Of a stretch of DNA of 64,000 nt, positions 33,861-43,705 are shown piece after piece (position 1 is the stretch's first letter; each line of letters begins with the position of its first letter). Source of the stretch: Portulaca oleracea (taxonomy: Eukaryota; Streptophyta; Magnoliopsida; Caryophyllales; Portulacaceae). The DNA is taken from contig CM055870.1 in the NCBI GenBank assembly GCA_029582165.1, positions 6,629,832-6,693,831 of the forward strand, read 5' to 3'. A program made the translations under genes and the position numbers. The notes beneath the pieces are model-generated. The model was not told where the DNA came from. It was given only the letters and a program-made list of their open reading frames with translations, and ran no database searches.

Positions 33861-35400
33861 ACTAATCAATTTGGTTGTGTACTACTATGTCTCATGCATG
33901 CTTTATTATGAAGTATGAATTAATTGAAGTCCTTCATGTGGTCACATCTCTTTTGATGCTTAGAAAAAAACAAGCAAAGTAAGTTACCAAATTTATTGCT
34001 TGTAAATGCATGGTGGACAGACAGGAATTGGTAATATAAAACATAGGCCTAATCTATGCAACGTGAACAATAATATAGAGTGTGGACAATAACATACGGG
34101 TTGATAGATGACAAACTAGGTATATCGTAGGTCATAGTAAAAGTAATCATATTAATTGGAGAACGAATTAGGGTGGGTAGCATAAATAAAGCTTAGGTAA
34201 AGATTGTGTAGATTCTTTAATAGTGTATTTGGTTAATGTTTCATGGAAAACAAATTAAGGGGAAAAAATTGATAATATTTTATTTACATTTTAAAACATG
34301 AGAAATTATGTAGTAAGATTTATTTAAAATATCTAAATTATTTTTATTTGTTAATTTATAAAATAGTCTTTAATTACGGTTATTTGAAATTTAATTCATT
34401 AATAATTTTCTTTTCTCAGAGGAAAAAAATTCCAACCCTTTTTTGGGAAAATATTTTCCATCAGCCATAGAAAATATTATACCCCACTCAAAAAATAAAC
34501 ATTAGAAAAGTTGATTAATTTTCCCAGAAAATAACTAAAACCAACCGTACCATAATGGTAGTTGATGTTAATTGGATTGTACACTTGGGAGCACGATGTT
34601 ATATATTCCCACATTATTTTTTTTCTTTTCGTATTGAGTCAAACTTCTCTGGTACCTCATCCCTACTCTAACTGATTATCTCATTATTAAATAAACTTAT
34701 TATATATTGATATTATGGATATCAATTAAAATTTAGGCAAAAAGATGAAGCATTAGGGGAATCTAATGAAGGATCAATACCAATACAAGAGCTGAAGCAA
34801 CAAGCAAAACCTAGCCCAAATGTCATACTAGAGAAGGATTTTCACTTTGAAAGGAGTTGTAACTTTTCATAGGATACCTTGATGAAACCTTATCAAAAGA
34901 CTTGATATATACTACTCAAATTATACATCTACCTTAATGGATAGATTTATTTCACCAATCTTGTACGAACGGGCTCAAAATGTTTTTAATGTACATAACT
35001 AATTCATTATATTACTTTTCATTGTATAGATGCACCTAAGTAGGTATACCAGAAGATATGATATACTTAATGATACTTATTGATATACACTAGCAACGGA
35101 TAAATCATTAGACCTGTTTAATTGTGAAGACAAGAATGTTGAGTATAACTAATATATAAGTCTTGCAATAACAAAAAAATGGAGAAGTAGAGGTCGTAAG
35201 TACGTAAAATGCTACATGAGTTAGTTGGTATAAGTTAGCATTGTCGCTTGACTTGGAACCTATTCTTAATTCTTGTTGCCATTTTTCTTTCAAAATTTAG
35301 AAAACTTATTTCAAGAAACAAGTTCACAATATCAGCAAATAAAACTTTAGGTGTAAGAAAATCATGTTTTAGTTCACACTTGACACCAATTGCCAAAACC
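33861..35400. other. Intergenic DNA upstream of the GRF gene
   Basis: Contains a possible old inverted-repeat element at about 34225-34560 (gtatttggttaatgttt against aaaccaaccgtacc). No gene recognised. Confidence 0.35.
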
Positions 35401-35804
35401 TAGTCATAGTTTCTAGTTGCTAGGCTAGTGTTCTCTTTATTTTAACCAGTTATCTGTCCTGGACCCTCCCATTTGGCCATTTATCAATTATCACCTTCCC
35501 AACCCTCCCCCCAAGCATGACCAAATATATTAACACAACAATTCCAAAACTGGAATCAGTTATTCACTCTTGACTTTTATCTCTTCAAAACCAGCTTCCT
35601 TCTTCATCTCCATCACCTCCCTCTCTCTCTCTCTCTACAATTATCTTCCTACTTTGCAAACATCAGCATCCATAACAGAACCAAAAGTTCCAATTTTGCA
35701 TCAACACATTTGGTGAATAAAATCCCCTCATCATCACATTCACCCACAAGCTGAAACTATGAGAAATGTGTGTTCAGTAAAAACTTAAACAACCCACCAT
35801 TTTA
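35401..35804 (+). promoter_or_regulatory. GRF upstream region and 5' leader
   Basis: Contains a (CT)n run at 35619-35636 and pyrimidine-rich DNA typical of plant core promoters and leaders. The start codon is at 35805. The transcription start is not fixed by any clear TATA box. The end of the leader has an in-frame stop close upstream (ttttaatgg context). Confidence 0.5.
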
Positions 35805-38800
35805 ATGGAGTTTAGCATGTTGGGTTTGGAAGGTTTGGTGAGTTCTGCCACTGGGTTTCCTTCAACAGATCATGGGAAGCAGAAATGTTGTGGATCTGCA
35901 GCTGGGTTTCTTAAGTCTTCAGAAAAGCCTCTGATTAATGTTTCTCATCATGATGATGATGTTGGTGATGATGATTTTAGGGCTTCTAAAATCCCCAAAG
36001 TGAGAGAGAATGATTTGTCAGTTTCATCAAAGAATAGTTCATCTTTTGTCTTCTCAGATGATGGGCAGCAAGAGCACAACATGCTCAGCTTTTCCTCTCC
36101 TAAAATGGAGGATTTCTCCCTCAAATGTAGTGGGGATTTGGACACCAAAAATCTGCAGAAATCAGCAGCATTTCTTGGGTATTTTCAGTACCCAACTCCT
36201 GCTTACAGTAAGATTCCAGGTAAAATGATGGATGATGTTGTTTCATGCTGTGTTTTTCTTGGTGGGTTTGTGTAAAAGTTTGGATTTTCTTTTTTATTTC
36301 TTATTTTTTTCCCATTTTTGGATGGGGGATGGGTTAGTTTTCAATTTTGAGGGGACTGTTGGGTGGTCATTTCATATGAGAATCTCCTGAATTCATTCAT
36401 ATGATTAATGACTTGGCTTGGGCTTCTCCAAGTGTGTGTTTGGATAAGAGAAGAAGCAAAGCAATGCAATAAATTGTTTTCCAAGCATAATAATGTCTCC
36501 CCATTTTGGACCTTACACTGTATTTGGGGAGCTATTTGGAAGTGGAAAGGAGTGAAAAACAAGCAAGCATCCAAAACAAATTCTTCCATTTCCTCAATCT
36601 ATCTTACCCCCTCTTTCCCACAATTTGTCTAGGAACCCTAACATGCTTTATTTTCATTTTTCCAGCCACTTTTAATTGAAATTATTTTCTGTAGGGGTAA
36701 AAAAGAAAGCAAACAAAAGAAAACAACTTTATGAACTTTATGATATATACACACCCAAACCCAACCCTCCCTCCCTCTGGGTCTTGCTCTTTTCCTTCAA
36801 AGGGACTTTTCCTTTTTTTTTTCCTGAGGAAAAAAATAAACAAACCTGTTAACAAATATTGCCCATTTTTCTTATTTTATTGGTAAAGGTGATGGATTTA
36901 CTTACTTATTACTGTCTTTGTTATATGTTTTTCTGGGGATATCATATATATCTGGTCCTCTTACTTACAACTGTTTGATTGGTTTCATTTCATTAAATGT
37001 GCAGGGTATTCATGCCCAGGAGGAGTGAGTGCAACAGGTATGTATTTCCTGAATGGAGTAAAAGGGCCATTTACACCAGCTCAGTGGATTGAGCTTGAAC
37101 ATCAGGCTTTGATCTACAAATATATTACTGCAAATGAGCCAATACCACCCACTTTGTTGATTCCCATAAGAAGAGCCTTTGAATCTGCTGGGTTCTTCAG
37201 TTTTCCTGGTGGTCTTCTCAGACCCAGTTCATGTATGTATGCTTATGCCTTCTCTATCTTTCTGCCTATCTTTTTGCTTCTTTGTGTTTGGTTTGTGTTG
37301 TTTTTCCTGGTGGAGATGTAAATCAATGGTTTTGGGACATTGTTTTGGTTGCCATTGGTTTCTTATCTGAACCCAGAAATGGGGAATACCAGCTATTTGA
37401 GATGCCAAAAGAAGTGTGGTTGTTGAACTTACACCTTCAGCTTGCCTTCTCAGCTTAAACTAGGGTTGAAAACTGACAACAATCTTGAAATGGACAAACT
37501 CAAATTTATACTATAGAATGTATTCTTATTGTATGAAACTTATGAAAATAGCATGATTTTGCTTCAATTTGGCCACTTTGCTTTGATTTCACCAGACTAG
37601 GTTCTATCTTTCTGGGTCTTTATTTTTTGGAAAAAGGGGGGTGTTCTCTGTGTATATTAAAGTAAATGGATTAGACATTAAATATAAAGCTGGTCAAGTA
37701 AAGGTGAAGATGTACAACATTGGGCCCTGATCTGTACAGGAATTGGCCTCTTCATGAACATCATGAAAAATGAAGGTTGTCTACATCTTGACCCCTAAAC
37801 CACGCCAAAACATGTTTTTCCTGCGAGTTTGTTGTTGTTGTTGTTGTTCAACAAGTTTCCAAACTAATTGTTGACAACTTTTGATCCTAGATTAGAGTTG
37901 TGAATCATGCTTGTATTTGTTACTTGTCTATTACAGTTGGATGGGGTCCATTCCATCTGGGGTATTCGAACAGCACCGACCCAGAGCCGGGGCGATGCCG
38001 GAGGACAGATGGGAAGAAATGGCGGTGCTCTCGAGAAGCGATGCCTGATCAGAAGTACTGTGAGCGGCATATGAACCGAGGCCGCCACCGTTCAAGAAAG
38101 CCTGTGGAAGGCCAGACTGGCCATCCCTTGTCTGGGTCCACTAAGACAACCAACTCCTCCCAAAACATCACAAATGCAGCAGCAGTAGCCTCTTCTACTT
38201 CAGCACCTGGAGTTGCTGCTTCTGACACTTTTGCTTCTGATCATCATACTTCATCTTCTTCTTCCCTGGTTAACAGGTGAGCTTCATTGCTTTTCGTACG
38301 GGTTATATTTTACAGTATTTGGTTTACATCGTAAAACCCTGGGAAAGCATGTAGGAAAGTTTCCACATTGTTTGGTTGAAGTTGTAACTTTCTCCATCAC
38401 TTGGTCAGGGTTTGTAACAAAGCCTAGAAAATTTTCTCATACCCTCCTAAGGAAAGTTTTTCTTGAGTTGAAAGCGGAAATTGTGGGCCCCACATGAACT
38501 TTTCCCGATTGCTTTCAGGGAGCTAACCAAACACTCTTCCAAGTGTTTTTGGTTTGCAAGGAAATTGAATTTTCTGAAGAAAATGAGTGATTTTTCTTCT
38601 TTTACAGGCTTATGATGAACAGACAGAACAATAGTCAGGGAGTGCAAGATGCATCAGGACTCAACAACTTCCTATCCCCTCCAACAATCAGCCTGAGTTG
38701 TAGTAGCTCAAACCTGACATACCCCATTGCCAGATCAGAGCACATCCCATTTGCAGAATCAACCCCAGCTGCTGCTGCAGGTTTCGGAGTCCTGACATCC

Positions 38801-39256
38801 GAACCTCTCTACCGAACCTACACCGATCTCAACGCCCCAGACTCCAACTCTCACTCACAGCAGCACTCAAACTCAACTCGTGCCTTGATGGACGACTTCA
38901 TGTCCTCAACTTCCTCCCCCGCAGGAGAGAGGGACCCACTCTCCCCCCTGAGACTCTCGGGGGAGCTCGAGATGGGTCTGGGAGTGGGGTCCGAGCGGAG
39001 TCAGAAGCAGTCGAACTGGGTCCCGATATCTTGGGAAAGTTCCATGGGCGGGCCCCTCGGGGAGGCTCTCAAGGCCACCGGTAACAACTCCGAGAGTCAC
39101 GGGAAGAACATGTCAGCGTCGTCATCTCTGAAACTGTCAGCTCTGTCTCCAACCGGGGTTCTGCAGAGGACTCCCTTGGGTTCTCTGTCGAACAGCAGTG
39201 CAGGAAGCAGCCCCCGTGGTCTTGGCGTTGATGGTGGCAATGCTCTGGGCAGTTAG
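35805..39256 (+). CDS. Growth-regulating factor (QLQ-WRC transcription factor)
   Basis: Four exons: 35805-36219, 37005-37232, 37937-38276 and 38608-39256. They join in frame with GT-AG introns to give 543 aa. QLQ domain, about residues 160-196: [19 protein letters not shown], with Q165, L169 and Q172; in this family it binds GIF co-activators. WRC domain, about 230-272: a basic region [12 protein letters not shown] and a C3H zinc motif C235, C245, C256, H259 (spacing 9, 10, 2), which binds DNA and directs nuclear entry. The C-terminal half is Ser-rich with YRTYTDLN and a [10 protein letters not shown] segment like the GGPL motif of GRF1/2-type members. GRFs promote cell proliferation in leaves and other organs. 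The miR396 site in exon 3 indicates post-transcriptional control. The exact orthologue number is not assigned. Confidence 0.95.
38088..38109 (+). promoter_or_regulatory. miR396 target site in the WRC exon
   Basis: The sequence from ccgttcaagaaagcctg to tggaa matches the known miR396 target of plant GRF mRNAs. It encodes the basic HRSRKPVE region directly after the zinc motif, the usual position. By family knowledge miR396 guides cleavage here; this was not measured. Confidence 0.92.
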
Positions 39257-40273
39257 TGACAATGCAGGAGATTATTATGTAAAATGCAGCGTTGTATTAC
39301 TAAGTATTTTGGGTTGTGGAAGTGAGATTTGTTTGTGGTAACACTTTTAACACTGGTGGGTTCAGAGAGGGTTTTCAGGTTCTGTATGTAGCTACTTGAC
39401 CTTGATGTTTTTGTTGATGTTTGATGTGGATTCCTAGTATGTTATGATATAGGTGAACTATGTAATACAGGAGCAGGGTTTATGGTGCTCCTAGAATGAG
39501 GAGAGTTTTGTTGTGAGTCTTGTGACTTATGACTCACATTTTCATGGTTGTGATCTTCAGTATACACCAGTCTTTCTCTCTTCTGTTTGATGCCACTTTT
39601 TTTTGTTAGTTTGTTTCTGATTTGCACTTTTGCATGCATCAGTGAATTGGAAACTGTAACTTGTGCTCAGTTAAGCCTTCGCTTTGGGGAATGAAGGTGT
39701 TTCAGTTTCACATCCCTTGGATGTCTTGTTCCGGTTGAGGAAATTTTTGACTGTCCTGCAACGACAACGTGTTTATTGTCAAACTCAAAAGCAAGATAGG
39801 ATACGTATTCTCATACATATATTATACTGCAATTTACAACAACTCTTGAACAAAGATGAAGAATTGTACCTTTCTTACGGAGATAAAGTAATTGTAAGAT
39901 TCCTACAACTTGATGAAAGAGATTAATGGTGGAATATGGTAGTAAGTTTTGATGGAGTAGATTGGTCCCCCTAACAACAACCATTTTCTAAGTGTCATGT
40001 AAACAAATAAAGGAAATTAACCAGTATCCAAAGGCTTACCAATACAACCAGCAATATAAGTTGTGTCAACAAATAAAGAAATGAACCACTACCCAAAGGC
40101 TTCCCAGAAGAGCCTCTGTATCAATGTATGCTCCTCCAAACAAAGGAAGTACTTTCTCAAAAGCTCATAAACATGATGCAGGATTGCTCACCCTTCACCT
40201 TTTTCCGATTATTCAAAGTACAATTGGATTAAAACATTCATAATAAAACTTGCATGCAACTACAAACAACATA
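39257..40273. other. GRF 3' UTR and downstream intergenic DNA
   Basis: The first few hundred bases are likely 3' UTR. An ORF at 39684-39926 has no recognised domain. No other feature seen. Confidence 0.45.
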
Positions 40274-40615
40274 GGGTTTTTGGCCACAAATAATCCATAC
40301 TGAGGGGTTTGTGATTGAGAATAATCCAAAATGACTTTTCGGCCACTGGCAGTCTGTACTTTTTCACTATTTTCTCACAGCAGTCCAGAGTCAATTTCGG
40401 GCACCGGAAAGCTGACGTAGCGACCGGAAATTTCCTTTTTAAAGTATAAATAAACATACTTTTCGATTGCCACGTCAGCTTTCCGATGCCGGAAATTGAC
40501 TCTGAACTGCTATGAGAAAATAGTGAAAAGTACAGACTGTCAGTGGCTGAAAAGTTACTTTGGATTATTCTCAGTCACAAGCCCTTCAGTACGGATTATT
40601 TGTGGCCAAAAACCC
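40274..40615. mobile_element. Foldback Mutator-like MITE, nearly complete palindrome
   Basis: Flanks AACAACATA (40265-40273) and AACAAAATA (40616-40624) match at 8 of 9 positions. The left end gggtttttggccacaaataa pairs with the right end ttatttgtggccaaaaaccc exactly. The arms stay complementary, with scattered mismatches, for about 150 bp each, including cactattttctca and aagctgacgt blocks, leaving only a short loop. A transcript would form a long hairpin. Confidence 0.88.
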
Positions 40616-40993
40616 AACAAAATAAGAATGAAGTACAAAGAATCAAAGATCAGCATAGCATACATTTAACAAATAAACATTTTTCAAGATTTGTCCTTCG
40701 ATTTTATCTTCATTTCTTATTGTTATTTTTCTTTGAGAAGTTTCCTTACAATCTCTTAATCATCGCATTTGAAATCCTATATTATATTACAACCAACCTT
40801 TATAGCCATGCGCTTCCTCATCCAACCCATCATGCGAGCTTTCAACAAATTTCTCCAAATTATCCATATTAATAAGTTGTCTACATTTTCAACTAGTCTT
40901 TTGACTCTCAGCATTTGTTTTCTCCCCTTCATGTGACTCAAATCCTTTGAAGTAGTGACTCTACAAATCGACTTTCTAACTAACTGTCATTTA
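40616..40993. other. Intergenic DNA, no gene seen
   Basis: An ORF at 40543-40872 begins inside the foldback element and has no domain; it is not a gene. Confidence 0.4.
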
Positions 40994-41256
40994 GGCCCTG
41001 TTCTTTTATACGACTGGCTGGCTGCGGTGCCACAACACACCGCACCTTGCCACAATCCACCATAACATACTAACCCACCACAATTTACCACAACCCACCA
41101 TAATCAACTTTTCCCCATTTACCAATACAATGTACAATTATTAAAAGCAAAACTCACCACAACTTACCAAAGCCCACCACAATCCACTACACCCACCACA
41201 ATTCCACCACGCCGCACCACGTCATACCGTAGCCAGTCGTATAAAAAAATAGGGCC
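40994..41256 (+). mobile_element. Tourist-like MITE (family T), copy 10, best-preserved ends
   Basis: The left end ggccctgttcttttatacga pairs with the right end tcgtataaaaaaatagggcc, and the repeat continues with ctggctgcggt and accgtagccag. Left flank TTA and right flank TAA are not a direct duplication, so the flank may have mutated. The interior is rich in CACCACAA and CCACCATAA. Confidence 0.8.
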
Positions 41257-41656
41257 TAATTAGATCTCATATAATGTTTTGTTTTCTCCTACAAAAAGTC
41301 CTCAAGATCAAGAGGCAAGTCAAATGCAAATAATACCTTCAATTGTAAGGTTGTTAATACGGGTTCAACTGTAAAAATGCAAATAACTTCATACAAGTCA
41401 AGATAACACCTAAACACTGCTAATCTAAAGAAAGGTTCTCGATTAACTTCAAAACTATCAAATCATTTTTGGATGAATCAACCACTGCCTAATAACATAA
41501 CGAAGATTCAAGCAAAGTCCACTTGAAATCAACAAACCAAACGACAAATTTTGAGATGAGCACTATAGAACACAACGCCATACCAGTCGCCACTTCCACC
41601 TTAATTTGGCCATGAAAAACATCGTACAACCCCACATCCAACCAACTCATAAGACT
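41257..41656 (-). other. Intergenic DNA or 3' UTR of the candidate small gene
   Basis: No coding structure. If the minus-strand ORF at 41657-41854 is real, part of this stretch would be its 3' UTR. Confidence 0.3.
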
Positions 41657-41854
41657 TCACAAGGACACCATTTGCTTACTGATCAATGCATCCTGCAGTG
41701 CTCTGTGATAAACAGATGAACTGGACATCACTCCCTTCTCGCAAGTCAAAACATAGTACTCCAGCTTCTCCAACTCATATCTTTGATCTTTCACATAGTT
41801 AAAGATGTCCATATCAATCATATACACCATATGGAGTCCAAATATTAGATACAT
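41657..41854 (-). CDS. Candidate small protein, 65 aa, unrecognised
   Basis: The minus-strand ORF encodes MYLIFGLHMVYMIDMDIFNY at its start, then a charged, soluble-looking part with YELEKLEYYVLTCEKG and VYHRALQDALISKQMVSL. Composition is more protein-like than neighbouring ORFs. The true start may be an internal Met (MDIFNY), with upstream sequence from another exon; no good splice acceptor is visible just upstream. A promoter and leader exon on the same strand lie about 1.6 kb upstream (43467-43530) and might belong to it. No family recognised. Confidence 0.3.
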   Translation of the reverse strand: MYLIFGLHMVYMIDMDIFNYVKDQRYELEKLEYYVLTCEKGVMSSSSVYHRALQDALISKQMVSL

Positions 41855-41872
41855 ATACGATATACCAAACCA

Positions 41873-41990
41873 TTAAAGTCATGTTCTTTTGTATAATTCC
41901 ACAACGTAGGTGCCATATTTTCCACGATTATCACAATCTCTTCATACCATATCATATCATTCCACACTTTATCACAACAATAATTATGGT
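41873..41990. mobile_element. Truncated Tourist-like MITE (family T), copy 11
   Basis: One end (ttaaagtcatgttcttttgta) matches the family terminus, followed by ACCATATCATATCATTCCACAC-type sequence. The other end is missing. It lies just upstream of the 65-aa minus-strand ORF. Confidence 0.4.
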
Positions 41991-42063
41991 GGTGAAACTG
42001 AAGTGCAACCCCTTGAGCAATCATCTATCTATCAGAACTCAAGTGTTCTCCTTTCAATTACTA

Positions 42064-42230
42064 AGCTTCGTTCTTTGGATTGGTAACTCTTTCCAATTTG
42101 ATCCAATCCAATCCAATCCAATGCAAACCTTAAACAATTCCCAAAAAGAAACACAATTCTCAAAAAAAAAATCATAACTTATCCAGTCGAATCCAATCTA
42201 TCCAAACCTCATTTTATCCAATCCAAAGAA
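42064..42230. mobile_element. Small inverted-repeat element with CCAAT repeats
   Basis: The left end gcttcgttctttggattgg pairs with the right end ccaatccaaagaacatc. Inside is a run of ATCCA units at 42098-42122. Non-coding, Tourist-like ends. Confidence 0.5.
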
Positions 42231-43466
42231 CATCAAATTCCAAAGTTCAATACCAGGCCTGTTCTAATGTAACCTTGGCAGGTTAAGAACAGCACTGCAA
42301 CATTTCCAGGTTTTAACTTGCAATCCAGTTCTCGACAGCCACCTCTCCTCCTCTAAAGCAATGTATTTATCAAGTTGCCATCCCCAAGGCCAAATAACTA
42401 ACAACAGACCAAACAACCAAGGTAATACTTCCACATAGGGCAAAATTACTCCCCAGTGGAAGTTGATGGATCATGTTAATCATAGGCGACTTGGTAGTAA
42501 TCCATTAAGTTCACTAGTGATTATCACCTCGAAGATCCACCAAGCCTATCCAAAAACTGCTTATGCTAGTTATGATTTTGTATATTTGCATGATCCAATA
42601 TGATATCTTGCTGGTAGCCTCCAAATAATCACTTATTAGGTTCAAAATAATCTATTGGTTTAAGTCATAACGCCCAACATTCAGATTCAGATGGTTTACT
42701 TCAAAACAGAGTTATGTTCAATCCATGTAAAAGGTTTTGCATACCTTCACAACATTAAGAATCCTTATGAAACTGGGAATGAAAACACACTCACACAAAG
42801 CAAGCAGCATATTTGAAAAACATAATCTTCAATGCCCAAATTTAGATGCTGAAACATATTTAGAGGTGTGCGTAACCCCAATCCAATGCATAAAATGCTT
42901 TAACAAATTAGGGCTTTAAACACCACTTTAATCAATGTCAGGAGTTGGCAAAGCATACAACATTCAAAGAACAAAATGTCACGCAATATTCAAAGCCAAA
43001 CTCCTTCAACACTTTCAAAAGATTAAATCTTTCCATAAAACTCAAGATACCCAGTTCAAATTCACCTTATAAGTACCAAATTTGAAACTAAAGATGGCAA
43101 CCAACATTTGGGGATGGAAATGGCTAGTGCTCATATACTATCCAGCTAAAAGAGGAGTCTTTCATGCCATTAACAAGCTTTCAGAAGTTATGCAATTCAA
43201 ATATAATCATAGCAACCAAAACCATTTCCTCCCAGAACAAAAAGAAATCAATCTTTCTAAATCCATTAAAAAAACCCTTTTGAAAATGAACATAAGTAAT
43301 AGGGGGCAAAAAGCTCATATTCTATGGGTGTAAAAGAGTCTGTCATGCCATGGCAATGGCAGTTCAGTACGAGGAATTGTTATATAATCATCACTACGAT
43401 TGCCCCACAAAATCAAATACAAACTGAAATGGAGAGAGGGAAAGAAAGAAGAGGAGAAGTGCAGAC
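42231..43466. other. Intergenic DNA or intron, no coding signal
   Basis: ORFs at 42737-42919 and 43082-43333 have no recognised domains. It may be the long intron of the candidate minus-strand gene whose leader is at 43467-43500. Confidence 0.35.
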
Positions 43467-43530
43467 CTGACGGCTGATAGTGAAGCGGTTGAGATGTACG
43501 AAAGGAAGGGCAATTAGGGTTTAATATAGG
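43467..43530 (-). promoter_or_regulatory. Candidate minus-strand promoter and first (leader) exon
   Basis: Read on the minus strand: a TATA-like cctatattaa at about 43521-43530, then cttcctttcgtacatctc, then cagccgtcag followed by GTCTGC, a plausible splice donor after 43467. Upstream at about 43560 is an AAACCCTAA telo-box type element. This arrangement suggests a transcribed gene, but the coding exons were not found with confidence. Confidence 0.35.
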
Positions 43531-43705
43531 AGATTCGGAAGGAGGAGGGATGACTCCTTCAAAACCCTAATCTTCTTCCAGGGTCGGCGTTCAGTCCCGT
43601 AAAAGTTAAATGTTCCGTTTTTGGAAGATATATTTTTAGCCCACGACCCGCATAAGTAAATGGGTTAACCAGTTACCCGTTTCTCTGTTTTTTTTATAAT
43701 GATTT

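Noticed and set aside
38906..39100. Minus-strand ORF within the last GRF exon
   Set aside because: Antisense shadow of a GC-richer coding exon; no domain.
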